The position numbers and the translations under genes were made by a program. Shown here piece by piece: positions 1-8,104 of a stretch of 64,000 nucleotides of DNA (its first letter is position 1; every line of letters begins with the position of its first letter). The DNA is from Deferribacteraceae bacterium UBA6793. Lineage in GTDB: Bacteria; Chrysiogenota; Deferribacteres; Deferribacterales; Geovibrionaceae. The stretch spans positions 62,001-126,000 of the forward strand of contig DKFP01000002.1 of the NCBI GenBank assembly GCA_002452405.1, given 5' to 3'. Below the pieces are notes generated by a model. It worked only from the letters and a program-made list of their open reading frames with translations, was not told the origin of the DNA and did no database searches.

Positions 1-945
1 AAAAAAACTGTCGTCGCTCTCTGTAAAATATTTAAGAAGATGTGGGAGTTTTTCGCGGATTATCTTTCTGGCGATCAGCATACCCGCCGCCTTTCCGCCT
101 ATGAAGCCGGAACCGATGGTGCGCTTGCGGATTATCTTCATCTCCTCAAGAGTGAAATTCTTCGCCGCAAGCCCCAGTATACGCTCGTCCATCCCCAGAA
201 GGACACGGCAGAGCCTGTCAACCGCCTCCTGCCCGTCTGCATTCTCGTCTCCGAGGAACAGGTTATCCAGACAACTGAAATACTGCATATCGCTCCGTCT
301 GTCCGGCGGATTCTGCATTTTCAGCGCCTCAAGAGTGTCCTGTACGGGACGCACGCCCTTTTTCGGCTCCATAATGTATGGTTTATACATCGCCGCGGAG
401 TGTCTGTCTTTCGCTTTTCGCGGGACAAGGCAGTATCTGCCCATGTTGTCACGCATAACGCGCACCGACACTGTGGCGACCTCGGTTATCTTTTTGGATG
501 TGAACTGACGGTGGCATTTCCTCTGCATGGCTGTGAAAGTTGTAAGAGCCCTCATCTTGGCATAATCCATGATGAGTTGATATGCATAACCTATCAGCCA
601 GTCGGAGCCCCAATAGCCCATAAGCCCCGTGAGGCAGTCCATGAGTATTATGTCCCCGTCATCAACGTTCAGGACATATCTGGAACATTCCTCGACAAAA
701 TGCTCAAACCCAGCAGTCGGATCTACATAAAATACAGTGAGATTATCGGAGGAGATATCCTGATTCAAATCCCGGCAGAAGCTGATAAAATGGAATTTTC
801 CGTTATAGCCTCTCATGTCGGAAATCAATGTTTCCGCTATCTGAAGATAGCTTTGAGGTGTTTCCATCTGAAAAACGACACTATCACCCTGGCGTAAACC
901 GCCCGCCAATGTAACTATGCCGCTGCCCGACAAACGTCTGTTCAT
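1..945 (-). CDS. PEP/pyruvate-binding (PPDK N-terminal) protein with degenerate KaiC-like N-domain, partial
   Basis: The gene runs off the left edge; 315 codons are visible. Residues 1-185 look like a RecA/KaiC-type fold: a short lead strand, a loop GGLRQGDSVVF where Walker A would sit but without the GKT, and a Walker B-like DGDIILMDCL. The visible end has IGSGFIGGKAAGML, the N-terminal signature of the pyruvate-phosphate dikinase/PEP synthase ATP-grasp domain. Known family members phosphorylate pyruvate or make PEP; whether this hybrid does is unknown. The start ATG at 945 follows AGAGG by five bases. It lies 29 bp after the ArsR-type gene in the same direction and may be co-transcribed with it. 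The lost ATP binding in the N-domain is read directly; the fold assignment is inference. Confidence 0.7.
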   Translation of the reverse strand, partial: MNRRLSGSGIVTLAGGLRQGDSVVFQMETPQSYLQIAETLISDMRGYNGKFHFISFCRDLNQDISSDNLTVFYVDPTAGFEHFVEECSRYVLNVDDGDIILMDCLTGLMGYWGSDWLIGYAYQLIMDYAKMRALTTFTAMQRKCHRQFTSKKITEVATVSVRVMRDNMGRYCLVPRKAKDRHSAAMYKPYIMEPKKGVRPVQDTLEALKMQNPPDRRSDMQYFSCLDNLFLGDENADGQEAVDRLCRVLLGMDERILGLAAKNFTLEEMKIIRKRTIGSGFIGGKAAGMLIARKIIREKLPHLLKYFTESDDSFF

Positions 946-973
946 TCAACCTCTGCCAGTATTTTTTAAAAAA

Positions 974-1312
974 TTACTGCTCCGAACAGTTTTTGGGGTT
1001 GATGTGTTTCAGCTTCTGGGTGTCCTGAGACACAGTTTCGTCCTGTTTCATTCCACCAACAGTAACGTCAAGAATGTCCGCAACAAAGCTGTCTTTCCTG
1101 TTAAGACTGTAGATGATCCATCTGCCGTCTTTTTTGGAAGTGACAATGCCTGCGTTACGAAGCACTTTTAAGTGGGAAGAGATGGTGGACATAGAGATGT
1201 GCAGAACAGCATTTATCTCACAAACACACAGATCGCGAACACCCAGCATACAGACTATTCTCAGTCTGTTGCTATCTCCCAATGCTTTAAAAACTTCAAC
1301 CTTTGAATTCAT
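974..1312 (-). CDS. ArsR/SmtB-family metal-sensing repressor
   Basis: A 112-residue winged helix-turn-helix protein of ArsR/SmtB size. FKALGDSNRLRIV opens the domain, and the recognition helix lies in STISSHLKVLRNAGIV (about 42-57). The stretch DLCVCE at residues 27-32 carries the Cys-x-Cys pair (C29, C31) that binds As(III) or soft metals in ArsR proteins with an ELCVCDL motif; C21 is nearby. Such repressors leave the operator when metal binds. The start ATG follows AGGTGGG. The next gene downstream is the PEP/pyruvate-binding protein, not an arsenite pump, so the regulated function is unclear. Family assignment is firm; ligand is inference. Confidence 0.88.
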   Translation of the reverse strand: MNSKVEVFKALGDSNRLRIVCMLGVRDLCVCEINAVLHISMSTISSHLKVLRNAGIVTSKKDGRWIIYSLNRKDSFVADILDVTVGGMKQDETVSQDTQKLKHINPKNCSEQ

Positions 1313-1416
1313 TAGAACCCACCTGAAAAAAATAATTCTGACTTAGCGCTAACACCGTTAACTCTTGAATAATCAGAACAAAATATCATAGCCCCAAAAT
1401 AGTCAAAAATCAAACT

Positions 1417-1438
1417 ATTATACAGCTAAAATTTAGCT
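1417..1438 (-). promoter_or_regulatory. Candidate ArsR-gene promoter with operator palindrome
   Basis: On the minus strand a TATAAT -10 hexamer (1422-1417) is immediately preceded by a 15-bp perfect dyad, AGCTAAATTTTAGCT (1438-1424), placed in the -35/-10 spacer as expected for a repressor site. No good -35 box is visible, and the leader to the ArsR start would be about 95 nt. The dyad also lies just past the stop of the response regulator gene, so a weak terminator role cannot be excluded. Confidence 0.35.
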
Positions 1439-1453
1439 ATAATTCACGAAAAA

Positions 1454-1822
1454 TCAATCGTAAAGGTTTGATATTGCCTGAAGGAGTAATTTTTTGTTCA
1501 CAGGTTTGAATACAACGGCGTTGACGTCTTCAAGACACTCGGTTTCATTTCGGTAGGCAGTGGTTACGATGATAGGAACGTCGTGGTTCATTTTTCTTAT
1601 GTGGGAGATCATTTCAAAACCGCTCATTTCCGGCATTGAGAGGTCTGTAATGACAATATCTGGCGATTCGGAAGAGAACTTTTCGAGTCCTTCCCTGCCG
1701 TCGGCTGCGATAACAATGTCTTTAAAATATTTTGAAATCATTCTTGAAGCCATTTCTCGTGTGATGTCATCGTCTTCAACATAAAGAACTTTGAACTCTT
1801 TCAGCTTTTCCAATGAATCCAT
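1454..1822 (-). CDS. Single-domain response regulator (CheY-like receiver)
   Basis: The 122 residues consist of one receiver domain and no output domain. Acidic residues D17-D19 follow the first strand, D60 in DIVITDLSMPEMSG is the phospho-acceptor, T87/T88 the switch threonine, and K106 (FKP) the conserved lysine. Such proteins act by binding a partner when phosphorylated. No histidine kinase lies beside it; the nearest signalling gene is the divergent PAS-GGDEF-EAL protein 226 bp away, a possible partner. There is no strong sign that it is the flagellar CheY itself. Confidence 0.9.
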   Translation of the reverse strand: MDSLEKLKEFKVLYVEDDDITREMASRMISKYFKDIVIAADGREGLEKFSSESPDIVITDLSMPEMSGFEMISHIRKMNHDVPIIVTTAYRNETECLEDVNAVVFKPVNKKLLLQAISNLYD

Positions 1823-2048
1823 CTGCTGCCTTCTTATAAAACTATTGTCTTAAAACATATTATACATGTTTTTAAATCAGAATAAAGAATTAATGTCAAA
1901 ATACACTTTTTTTATCCGTTAGTTCATTTTACCACATATAAAATCAGATTATTGAAAATCCAAGAGAAAGCTGTTAATGTAATATATTATTATTTTTGCG
2001 GAGACTGACATTTTAAGTTCCAACAATTTCAAAACCATTTTTGAAGAT

Positions 2049-3986
2049 ATGTCCGACCCTGTTGTTCTTCTTGAGGGCGACACTCCGGCACGGCTGAACA
2101 GCGCCGCGCACAACCATTTCGGTAAAAGATGCATGATCTCGCTGCTTAAAAGCGAAATAGACAGTTTCAGGCTCTCGGTTGACAGAAAAACAACCTTCAG
2201 GCGTGAGTTTGAAATTGACGGCACAACAGCCATTTACGACGTGCGCATAAAGTCTCTTTCCGCGGACAAAACCACGCTGATAATAGAGTTTGCGGATATT
2301 TCCGAACAGGAAAAACTGAAAAGCAGACTCAGCTTTCTGCAATCTATGATGGACTCAATCCCAAACCCAATCTTCTACAAATCACCCGACGGAAAATACA
2401 TAGGCTGCAATAAGATGTTCGAGGAATACATCGGACTTTCCAAAGAAGAGCTATACGGAAGAACAGTACGTGAGATTACTCCTCACGACTGGAAATTCCA
2501 ATGTGCCAGAACTGACATGCAGGTGCTGGGCACAGGCAGACTTAAACCCTATGAAACAATGGTTACAATGCCCGACGGCACCCAACGCAACGTTATATTT
2601 TCAAAAGCGTTGCTGAAAGACCATGAAGGCGCACCGGAAGCTATCGTAGGCACCATTCAGGACATCACCGAACGGAAAAAAGCGGAAGAAAAGATACAGC
2701 GCCTCGCATATTACGATACGCTGACCGGACTGCCGAACCGCCAGCTTCTCATAGACCGCATAAGCATCATGGTTGAGCATTCCAGACGGAACGAAGAGAT
2801 CTTCGCCGTACTTTTCATAGACGTAGACCGCTTCAAAACCATAAACGACACGCTGGGGCACACAACAGGTGACCAGCTCCTCGTAAACATAGCGAATATT
2901 CTCAAAACAAACGTCCGCTCCTGCGACACAGTTGCGCGGCTCGGCGGCGATGAGTTCGTTATTGTCCTCACCAACGTTGAGGAAAAGACAGTAAGCCATA
3001 TCGCCGGAAAACTGATGAATATGCTATCCCGCCCCCAGTTCGTCAACGGGCATGAGCTTTTTTCGAGCCTCAGCATCGGGATAAGCATGTTCCCGACAGA
3101 CGCGCAGGACGGCGAAACGCTCCTCAAAAATGCGGACATGGCTATGTATCAGGCGAAGGAACAGGGACGAAACAACTTCCAGTTCTTCTCAAACGACATG
3201 AACAGTAAAGTCATGTATCGCCTCATCATGGAGAACGACCTTCGACATGCCATGGACAGAGACGAATTCTATCTTGAATACCAGCCCCAATATAACATAG
3301 AGACCGGAAAAATGTTCGGAGTTGAGGCTCTTCTGCGCTGGCATAAACCGGAAAAAGGTATCATGCCGCCATCCAGCTTCATATCTCTTGCGGAGGACAC
3401 AGGACTCATCCTGCCCATCGGCGAATGGGTTCTGATTCGTGCCTGCTTCCAGACAAAAGAATGGGAAACCGTTACAGGGCTGAAACTTGTCACGTCGGTA
3501 AACATCTCCGCCGTGCAGTTTAAACAGAAAAATTTCCTCAGCAGCGTCCGAAACATACTCAAAGTAACAGGTGTTGACCCCACCTGTATAGAGCTGGAGC
3601 TCACCGAGAGCGTGCTAATGACAGACGTTGACCAAACTCTCAGTACCCTTAAAGAACTGAAAAAACTGGGATTGAAACTCTCCATAGATGACTTCGGCAC
3701 AGGCTATTCTTCGCTGAACTACCTGCGCTTCTTCCCAATAGACAGGCTGAAGATCGACCGCTCGTTCGTTACAAACATCATGAACGACAAGGACAACGCC
3801 GCCATCACTCAGGCTATCATAGCCATGGCGGAAACGCTCAACCTCAAGGTTACGGCGGAAGGAGTGGAGCAGGAGGACGAGCTGAACACCCTGCGCAGCT
3901 TCAAATGCCACGATATTCAGGGGTTCCTGCTCGCAAGACCCTCCTCTCCCGAAACTATAAACAAACTTATTGCGGACTGCCGATAA
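2049..3986 (+). CDS. PAS-GGDEF-EAL cyclic di-GMP signalling protein
   Basis: 645 residues from the first ATG. A PAS-like segment (about 1-85) is followed by a second PAS (about 90-205, with a PAC end DITERKKAEE), a diguanylate cyclase domain with intact GGDEF at 299-303 and an I-site RSCD at 291-294 five residues upstream, then a phosphodiesterase domain with EAL at 426-428 and DDFGTGYSS. Both catalytic domains look competent, so it may make or degrade c-di-GMP depending on signal. The ATG at 2049 has a poor ribosome site and begins inside the PAS fold. An in-frame ATT at 2010, six bases after GGAG, would add 13 residues (NFKTIFED ahead of the present Met) and complete the PAS helix. Its 3' end overlaps the convergent MATE gene by 20 bp. 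Confidence 0.9.
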   Translation: MSDPVVLLEGDTPARLNSAAHNHFGKRCMISLLKSEIDSFRLSVDRKTTFRREFEIDGTTAIYDVRIKSLSADKTTLIIEFADISEQEKLKSRLSFLQSMMDSIPNPIFYKSPDGKYIGCNKMFEEYIGLSKEELYGRTVREITPHDWKFQCARTDMQVLGTGRLKPYETMVTMPDGTQRNVIFSKALLKDHEGAPEAIVGTIQDITERKKAEEKIQRLAYYDTLTGLPNRQLLIDRISIMVEHSRRNEEIFAVLFIDVDRFKTINDTLGHTTGDQLLVNIANILKTNVRSCDTVARLGGDEFVIVLTNVEEKTVSHIAGKLMNMLSRPQFVNGHELFSSLSIGISMFPTDAQDGETLLKNADMAMYQAKEQGRNNFQFFSNDMNSKVMYRLIMENDLRHAMDRDEFYLEYQPQYNIETGKMFGVEALLRWHKPEKGIMPPSSFISLAEDTGLILPIGEWVLIRACFQTKEWETVTGLKLVTSVNISAVQFKQKNFLSSVRNILKVTGVDPTCIELELTESVLMTDVDQTLSTLKELKKLGLKLSIDDFGTGYSSLNYLRFFPIDRLKIDRSFVTNIMNDKDNAAITQAIIAMAETLNLKVTAEGVEQEDELNTLRSFKCHDIQGFLLARPSSPETINKLIADCR

Positions 3987-5358
3987 CGCTTATCTCTCTC
4001 CACTTCCCGGTTCGGTAACGGAGGATGAGCATCAAAGGTACCGTCAGAAATGTAAGCACCATTGTCAGCCACGCCGTGTGCATGGACATGTGCATAACGT
4101 GCAGACTCACAAATACCGCGAAAACCACCAGCCACGTTCCGCCCACGGTTATCAGCATTGCGAAATACGTATCGCCCGCTCCGCGCAGAGCACCTGCGCA
4201 GGACGCTATAAGCGATTCCAGCACAACGTATATCGATGCCGTGCGTATCATGAACACGGCAAGTTCCCTTGAATTTTCAAATGCCGGGTCGTAATGCGCC
4301 GGACGGAAAACATCCGTCAGCATTCCCGGAAAAAACAGGAAAAAGAACGTTACCGCTGTTGAGTAGAACACTCCGGTCTTTATGCCGGAAAACAGCGCCT
4401 TGTGGGCGATATCGGGGCGTTTTGCACCCATATATCTTCCGAATATGCTGGTGACGCCCATTTCAAGTCCCATCAGGGGTACGAAGGCAACGTGATCCCA
4501 GTTGAACGCTATTGTCACTGCCGCGGCGGTTTCTGCTCCGCGTGCATGAAACATGAATATCATGGCGGTAAACGCCGCAAGTCCCAGCACAAACTCCATA
4601 CCGGCGGGAAAACCATATTTAATAAGGGTTTTCAGTATCTCTCGGTCATAAAGGAATGTCGCTTTCAGGTTCAGGTTGAAGCACTTTGCATATCGCAGAT
4701 ATGAGTATATCAGGATAATCAGAGCACAAAGCCCACCCAACAGTGTTCCATATGCCGCACCGTTAACGCCCATAACAGGAAAGCCGAACTTTCCGAATAT
4801 CAGAATGTAGCTAAATGCCACATTAAGCACCATTGCCGCGATGGACGAGAACATCACCACGCGGGTGTTGCCCACTCCGATGAAAAAGCCCGCAAACGCA
4901 GACCGGACAAGCATCAGAACGCTTCCGTACATCAAAATGTCAAAATACGAATACTGGTATTTCAGCTGAACGGGAGAAAGCCCCGAAACATCAAACACAT
5001 AGTGCCCGAACGGAATAAACAGCAGAAGTATCAGCGGATATGCGCAGACAGCCGTCAGCACTGCCTGAAAGGTCACCGTCGGGCATTTCTCCTTCTGTCC
5101 GGAGCCGAGAAACTGCGCTGTGATAGCCGCCGAATACCCAAGCAATCCGATAAAAAAGGATATCATTGTAAACATGAACAGACCGCCCCCCATGGCGGCA
5201 CTCATTTGCTCTGCTCCCAGACGGGAGAGGAAAAGTCTGTCCGTGAAAACCATTATGGTTTCACATCCGTTGGATATGACCATCGGCAGGGCAATGGCAA
5301 TCATTTCACCAACGCCTCCGCTTTTGGCATGGACGACAGAATTATTATCAGTTTCCAA
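3967..5358 (-). CDS. MATE-family multidrug/Na+ antiporter
   Basis: 463 residues, the usual size for a NorM/DinF-type exporter, with about twelve hydrophobic spans arranged as two similar halves (each starting with an ALPMVISN- or KYGFPAGMEF-like segment). Family members export cationic drugs or metabolites in exchange for Na+ or H+ across the inner membrane. GVGNTRVVMFSS and GALRGAGDTYFAM are the paired conserved loop motifs of the two halves. It is a single gene with no linked regulator, convergent with the GGDEF-EAL gene (20-bp overlap). Substrate cannot be told from sequence. Confidence 0.9.
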   Translation of the reverse strand: METDNNSVVHAKSGGVGEMIAIALPMVISNGCETIMVFTDRLFLSRLGAEQMSAAMGGGLFMFTMISFFIGLLGYSAAITAQFLGSGQKEKCPTVTFQAVLTAVCAYPLILLLFIPFGHYVFDVSGLSPVQLKYQYSYFDILMYGSVLMLVRSAFAGFFIGVGNTRVVMFSSIAAMVLNVAFSYILIFGKFGFPVMGVNGAAYGTLLGGLCALIILIYSYLRYAKCFNLNLKATFLYDREILKTLIKYGFPAGMEFVLGLAAFTAMIFMFHARGAETAAAVTIAFNWDHVAFVPLMGLEMGVTSIFGRYMGAKRPDIAHKALFSGIKTGVFYSTAVTFFFLFFPGMLTDVFRPAHYDPAFENSRELAVFMIRTASIYVVLESLIASCAGALRGAGDTYFAMLITVGGTWLVVFAVFVSLHVMHMSMHTAWLTMVLTFLTVPLMLILRYRTGKWREISVIGSPQ

Positions 5359-5726
5359 AACTGCACCTAATAAGAATACTTGAGCGTATCCCGTGAAAAA
5401 TAACGCATATCAAATAATGAGACTGCTTCACCCTTACGGGTTCGCAGAGACGTGGAGAAAGAATCGTCTTCGCGAGGAACGAAGTTACGACGCGATCTCA
5501 TTTTAAGATAAATACGTCAACAATTACGAGATAGGCTCTAAATTGTTGTTGCTGGTTTGCCTTGAATGTGATCTGAAAAATTGAAACGGTTACGATGAGA
5601 GGGTTAAACTATTTCGATTCTTAGTCACAAAGATTGTTAATTCGCGATACAATCATTTTTCTGCACCTCTCTTTTTGGTCAGTGAAATATACTCCTGCAT
5701 TAAATAATTAGCAAGTCAAATGTTTA
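5359..5726. other. Intergenic stretch, promoter side of MATE gene
   Basis: This gap holds the dispersed repeat copy at 5417-5501 and, after it, an imperfect hairpin with CAACAATT and AATTGTTG arms near 5519-5551. No convincing coding frame, RNA gene or clear terminator was seen in the rest. Confidence 0.5.
5417..5501 (+). repeat. Dispersed palindromic repeat, copy 1 (full length)
   Basis: An 85-bp element beginning ATGAGACTGC and ending GCGATCTCAT, so its ends are near inverted repeats. The left half carries TGCTTCACCC followed by GGGTTCGCAGAGACG. The right half carries TCTTCGCGAGGAACGAAG. The same left half recurs at 11388, 17892, 56206 and, inverted, at 32601-32655. The pattern resembles REP-like palindromes found in many bacterial genomes around GCGAGGAGCGAAG cores; that link is from general knowledge. 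Confidence 0.8.
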
Positions 5727-6281
5727 TCAGGCAAAAAGAGCGGGGATGAACATCAGGAAGATGAACACCAGAAAAACTATAACGGTGGAACGCACATACC
5801 CGAACCCGCGTATGCGGCTATAAGCATATACGACGAGACTGAGATACCACGCAAGAAATACGGTGTGGAATATTTTGAGGTACTGCGGGGGAACCAGAAA
5901 ACTCAGCGGAAGAAACAGGGACATTATCTCAAAGCCGAGCATCACCCGTAGGAAACCTAGGAAAACAGGCATGGTCTTTGGCAGATAAAGCGCCAGAAGA
6001 CCTATGAATATCATGGAGAACACGACTCCTTCCAGTATGCCGTCCGCTCCTGCGGGCGCCACCTTTCCCTCCATGTCCCTGTAAGGGATGAACAGAGTTA
6101 CCACAAACATACAGGCAAGATTGAACATATGTGCGTTATTCAGAAAAACGGAATAGAGCGCCTTTTCGCTGAAAAACACCAGCCGAACGCAAAGCGCAGC
6201 CGTGTGCAGAGGTGACGGATGCTTACTACCAGTTTTTACTGCCGCGCCGCCAGTTCTCATCTTTGCTATACCACCATTCAT
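5727..6281 (-). CDS. Polytopic membrane protein of unknown function
   Basis: About 184 residues with roughly five hydrophobic spans after a polar N-terminus: AHMFNLACMFVVTLF, GVVFSMIFIGLLALYL, the span around GFEIMSLFLPLSFL, VFLAWYLSLVVYAY and VIVFLVFIFLMFI. No family is recognised. The reading frame opens inside the end of the HD-domain gene, overlapping it by about 56 bp. The ATG at 6281 follows GCGGA by six bases; TTG 6296 and ATG 6260 are alternatives, so the start is uncertain. The overlap suggests translational coupling to the HD protein. Confidence 0.6.
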   Translation of the reverse strand: MNGGIAKMRTGGAAVKTGSKHPSPLHTAALCVRLVFFSEKALYSVFLNNAHMFNLACMFVVTLFIPYRDMEGKVAPAGADGILEGVVFSMIFIGLLALYLPKTMPVFLGFLRVMLGFEIMSLFLPLSFLVPPQYLKIFHTVFLAWYLSLVVYAYSRIRGFGYVRSTVIVFLVFIFLMFIPALFA

Positions 6282-6810
6282 AGTACATCCGCTCAAGACA
6301 TGACTGCATTATCTCTCTTGCGATGTCTGTTTTAAGTCTTTGTGAGGAAGCCCTTATCCAATTTTCCGCCTGACTGTTGCCTTTGTCAAGCTGCTCTTTC
6401 AGAAAAAAGATAAGTTCCAGAGTGTCCGCGTCTTTCGCTATCAGTGCTTCAAGAGACTGCTGCGCCGCGTATTCATCTATACAGGTGTTGACATCCTCCT
6501 CGATTGGAAGCCCGTGAATAACGTGGTTCAGAGCTTTTTCGTCGTCGGAGTTGACGTAATTCTGCTGAAGATAGTTGAGGTCTCCCGTGCGGGACTCCTC
6601 AAGATCGTGAAACATGCACATTTTCAATACCTTATCGGCATCGCAGGGCATCATCTTCGCCATGGTGAAACCTATCATAGCGGTGCGGAATATATGGTCG
6701 GCTATTGACTGTGTGCCGGAACCCAGATAGTCCTGACCGGAACGCTTCATGGTCTGCAAAATGCCCAGTTCATAGAAGAAATTGGCACTTCTGTCAGATA
6801 TTTCTTTCAT
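6226..6810 (-). CDS. HD-domain protein, YfbR/HDDC2-like 5'-deoxynucleotidase
   Basis: 194 residues from the ATG at 6810, which has AGGG upstream and overlaps the phenylacetate-CoA ligase end by 17 bp. Metal-binding HD residues are visible: H39 (IADHIFRTAMI), H68-D69 (CMFHDLEESRTGD) and D127 (IAKDADTLE). The spacing and the GD after the HD pair match YfbR-type enzymes, which dephosphorylate deoxyribonucleoside monophosphates with a divalent metal. It ends the liv/paaK operon, where a nucleotidase has no obvious reason to be. The activity is inferred from the motif pattern only. Confidence 0.8.
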   Translation of the reverse strand: MKEISDRSANFFYELGILQTMKRSGQDYLGSGTQSIADHIFRTAMIGFTMAKMMPCDADKVLKMCMFHDLEESRTGDLNYLQQNYVNSDDEKALNHVIHGLPIEEDVNTCIDEYAAQQSLEALIAKDADTLELIFFLKEQLDKGNSQAENWIRASSQRLKTDIAREIMQSCLERMYYEWWYSKDENWRRGSKNW

Positions 6811-8104
6811 CAACAACCCTTTTCGCCTTGCCTTCGAACCTTTCCAGTGTCTGCCCCATAACGAGATTAACTTTCGGCTTGAACAGCAGTATCTTGGCAA
6901 GCTGCGCCGTGATATCTTCCAGCAGTTTCTTCTGTTTCTTCATCTCGTCGAAAAAGATGGCTTCCGTAACCTCCACCTTTATCTCCATCTCGTCAAGAGC
7001 GCCCTTTTTGCGGACGAATATCATATAGTGGGGCGATACTCCGTCAACCTTTGAAAGCGCCTCTTCAACCTGCGACGGGAATACGTTCACACCGTTTATG
7101 ATGAGCATGTCGTCAGTTCTTCCCTTCGCCTTGTCCATCTTTATGAGCGTCCTGCCGCAGGAACATTCTTCTCTGTAAAGCCTTGTTATATCACGTGTTC
7201 TGTATCTTATAAGGGGCATACCCTCGCGTTTCAGCGTCGTGAGCACCAGTTCGCCCTTCTCGCCGAGGGGCAGAGGCTGCAAAGTAGCCGGATCTATAAT
7301 CTCAGGGTAAAAGAAATCTTCATTAATGTGCAGACCGCTTTTGCACTCACATTCACCGGAGATGCCGGGTCCCATAAGCTCGGACAAACCATAGTTGTCG
7401 AACGCCTGAACACCCAGACGCTCCTCTATCTCCGCCCTCACCTTATCGCCCCAGGGTTCGCTGCCCAGAAGTGCGATTTTAAGACTGAGTTTATCCTTGC
7501 TAATGCCCGCCTTGTCCATCATCTCTGCTATGTGCAGAGCGTACGAGGGGGTGGCGACAAGAACGGTACTCTTGTAATCCTCCATAATGGCAAGCTGTCT
7601 TGACGTATTGCCGCTGGAAACCGGTATAACGGACGCGCCTATATTCTCCGCTCCGTAATGCAGTCCGAATCCGCCTGTGAACAAACCATAAGTGAAGGAG
7701 ACGTGTACAATATCCTCACGGCTTACCCCGCCGGCGACCATGATTCTTGAAACCAGATCGTTCCACTGCTGAAGGTCACTTGCCGTATAGCCCACAACTG
7801 TGGGTTTGCCTGTGGTGCCGCTTGATGAATGGATGCGCACTATATCACGCAGGGGTACTGCGAACATGCCGTATGGGTAGTTGTCGCGCAGATCCTGTTT
7901 CGTTGTGAACGGCAGTTTGGATATATCGGAAAGCTCACCGATGATATCCGGCTTTATTTTTAGTTCGTCAAATTTTTTACGGTAGAAGTCAACCTTTTCA
8001 TAGGCACGGTTAACGGTCGTCTGGAGTCTCTCCAGCTGAAAAACCTGCCTCTGTGCAACAGGCATCGTCTCTTCGTCTTTCTGCCAGAATTTCATCTCTC
8101 CCAT
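6794..8104 (-). CDS. paaK: Phenylacetate-CoA ligase (copy 1)
   Basis: 436 residues, the usual length of this AMP-forming ligase. It activates phenylacetate or related aryl acids to the CoA thioester in the cytoplasm. The ATP-binding loop HSSSGTTGKPTVVGYT, the adenylate motif TRDITRLY and the C-terminal hinge GRTDDMLIINGVNVFPSQ are intact. An ATG at 8104 behind AAGGAAAA is used; it overlaps the livF stop by 13 bp, so the ligase is translated with the branched-chain/aromatic amino-acid transporter. A paralogue lies at 11903. The pairing suggests use of aryl acids formed from amino acids, but the true substrate is not shown by sequence. Confidence 0.92.
   Translation of the reverse strand: MGEMKFWQKDEETMPVAQRQVFQLERLQTTVNRAYEKVDFYRKKFDELKIKPDIIGELSDISKLPFTTKQDLRDNYPYGMFAVPLRDIVRIHSSSGTTGKPTVVGYTASDLQQWNDLVSRIMVAGGVSREDIVHVSFTYGLFTGGFGLHYGAENIGASVIPVSSGNTSRQLAIMEDYKSTVLVATPSYALHIAEMMDKAGISKDKLSLKIALLGSEPWGDKVRAEIEERLGVQAFDNYGLSELMGPGISGECECKSGLHINEDFFYPEIIDPATLQPLPLGEKGELVLTTLKREGMPLIRYRTRDITRLYREECSCGRTLIKMDKAKGRTDDMLIINGVNVFPSQVEEALSKVDGVSPHYMIFVRKKGALDEMEIKVEVTEAIFFDEMKKQKKLLEDITAQLAKILLFKPKVNLVMGQTLERFEGKAKRVVDERNI

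Noticed and set aside
40..897. Long open frame on the plus strand at the left edge
   Set aside because: It is the mirror of the minus-strand PEP/pyruvate-binding gene, which has clear domain motifs and a ribosome site; the plus frame encodes no recognisable domain.
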